Positions 62,434 through 64,000 of a stretch of 64,000 nucleotides of DNA are shown here, one piece after another. A program made the translations under genes and the position numbers. The stretch lies in assembly GCF_010183535.1 (NCBI RefSeq), contig NC_071331.1:806001-870000 (forward strand), written 5' to 3'. This DNA is from Caenorhabditis remanei (Eukaryota; Nematoda; Chromadorea; Rhabditida; Rhabditidae). The notes beneath the pieces are model-generated. The model did not search any database, was not told the DNA's origin, and saw only the letters and a list, made by a program, of their open reading frames with translations. Within the stretch, counting starts at the first letter, position 1. The number at the start of each line of letters is the position of its first letter.

Positions 62434-62500
62434 TATATCGAAGATGACAACGAATTATTTTTTTAGTTGTGAATACGGTGTTAACAAATATCTGAAACAG
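62434..62500 (-). ncRNA. candidate 21U-RNA (piRNA) locus
   Basis: CTGTTTCA on the minus strand at 62493-62500. TAAT gives the U at 62454 (39 nt). Confidence 0.6.
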
Positions 62501-62659
62501 TTCTACACTCTCCGCTATTTCCTTGTCGCGACTATTTTCAAAATTACAACTAGGTCGGTTGTGGGAATACAGCTTTAAAAAAACATAATACAACATGAAA
62601 ACGAAACAGTACATACAATTTCTGAATTTAATGACAGATATATGTATGTACGGTGGATG

Positions 62660-63905
62660 TTACAATTTCTGTAAAACATTTTTCAAAAGTTGCTGTTTTG
62701 AAACCCTCATTTAGATAAATTGTTTTTTATTTATACTAATAAGAGTAATGTGACTGCTTTTCTTTATTTTCAATTCAAAAAGAATTTTATAATGTTTTTC
62801 AATTCCTTATTTATCAAAAATACTGCCAACTTCAAAAGAACCACTGTAAACACACGACTCGCTATCTCTGTCATGACAATGTCAATTCGAACTTTTTTTT
62901 CAATTGTCAATAATAACTCAAAGTAAATAAATAATCCCATCCTACACACGACCAATCAAAGACTATTTTATTGGTCTTTTGATAACGAACGACCTGATTT
63001 TTTTCCAATTCATGAGTAATTTTTATGTGTTAGTTTCGAAATGATAAGGTCAATTTTAAATAGTCTAGTGGCACTTTTTGGACAACATTGGAGAGGGATT
63101 AGTGACCGGAAAACGAAAATTTTAATATGTTGAACTTTCTGAAAAGAAAATGACTGGATGGGGACTTGTAAATTTTCAAACTTTACTGTTGTAGTACACA
63201 GTTAGAAACTGCCCATGATGTTATTAAACAATTACATGAATGATTGTTTGGGTAATAAATCAAGAAATCTTGGATGGAGGCAACGTACCAGGTCAATTTA
63301 TAATGTTTCAGGAGTAACATAGTTTACTTCTATGTATACCCGATTTCGTATATTTCCGATATTCCACTCAAAAAAAGTTTTTTTTTTGAAAAACACATAT
63401 AAATTAATTGAAAACTGTAATTTTGCGCAAAATAGGTGAGGAAAACAAGAAAAATTGTGAAAAACAAGAAGAAGAAGAAAAAGAAGAAAATAGCTCATGT
63501 TTTGCAAACTAAAACATTCTCAGCCCGAAAGTTGTGTTGGTTTCTTCTATACATTCTCAAATATAAAACTCCAAAAATATTTTGTTCAGTTTCAAAACAT
63601 GAACAGAATCTCCAAAATTTAAAATGATTTAATATTTAAATGTGTAGATTTCCTTCTCGTTATCATTTCAACTTCAAAAAATCAAATTCAAATTTGGAAA
63701 TTTTTATAAATAAACTGTAGTTCTACTGTATCCCTACCCTCATTTTCAGATTGTGGTTTCCATGTATCATAGATAGCAAAAATACAACAAACAGTCCACT
63801 CCCGTTAAATTTCTCTGAAATTTGCAGAATATTATGTCTCCATAAATACTGTTTTTCAAAACTGGTTGAAACTGATGTTTTAACCAAATAAAACTTGGAG
63901 TTGTT
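62660..63905. other. no gene seen
   Basis: A+T-rich, with an AAG-rich run near 63468-63490. No supported exon, RNA or repeat. Confidence 0.5.
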
Positions 63906-63912
63906 GTAGAGA

Positions 63913-63979
63913 CCGTTTCAGAATCATTAGTCTTATGTGTTGTTGATAAATTTCATAATCGTGTTTCATTTACATTTGG
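63913..63979 (+). ncRNA. possible 21U-RNA locus with variant core
   Basis: CCGTTTCA (one base off the core) at 63913-63920. TAAT has its T exactly 39 nt on, at 63959. Confidence 0.35.
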
Positions 63980-64000
63980 TTTATTTGGAAGCCAAACCTA

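Overview
This window reads as nuclear DNA from a Caenorhabditis-type nematode. It is clearly A+T-rich, genes have short introns with TTTCAG-type acceptors, and the gene families are those of that genus: a str-type 7TM chemoreceptor, a Cys-loop channel, a receptor guanylyl cyclase, a nematode aspartyl protease, a purple acid phosphatase and a tandem set of small secreted proteins. I cannot name the species or chromosome from sequence alone.

Layout. 0-7.5 kb: gene-poor, with inverted-repeat elements. 7.9-11.1 kb: str receptor gene (-), with an antisense pseudogene in one intron. 11.4-18.9 kb: gene-poor, with a GC-rich hAT-like element and a 1.3-kb foldback element built of GACGTCC repeats. 18.98-20.22 kb: a dead mariner copy. 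20.5-23.4 kb: Cys-loop channel gene (-) with no visible TM4. 23.5-30 kb: a local repeat family around a CAP-like secreted protein gene (27.4-28.4 kb, +). 30.4-32.3 kb: aspartyl-protease-like gene (-) with both active-site glycines replaced. 33.8-37.7 kb: two more hAT-like elements. 37.7-46.6 kb: receptor guanylyl cyclase (-). 48.2-54.0 kb: four tandem paralogues (+) of small, cysteine-rich, probably GPI-anchored proteins with matching introns and promoters. 54.3-56.3 kb: two abutting Tc1-like foldback elements. 57.4-60.4 kb: purple acid phosphatase (-). 60.4-64 kb: gene-free, with tandem duplications.

The strongest signal that gene models do not explain is a dispersed 8-mer. CTGTTTCA occurs 48 times by my hand scan of both strands, where roughly 2-3 are expected by chance. 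In 23 of 48 cases a YRNT tetranucleotide has its T exactly 39 nt past the 8-mer, and in 36 of 48 it lies at 38-40 nt. That is the promoter grammar of type I 21U-RNA (piRNA) genes of Caenorhabditis: a core motif about 40 nt upstream of the 5' U. I therefore read the window as part of a piRNA cluster laid over introns and intergenic DNA on both strands. Several loci appear to have multiplied by local duplication, and one predicted piRNA is identical over all 21 nt to a transposon 220 bp away.

Exon coordinates were worked out by eye from splice signals and reading frame. Family names rest on motif recognition, not on database searches.
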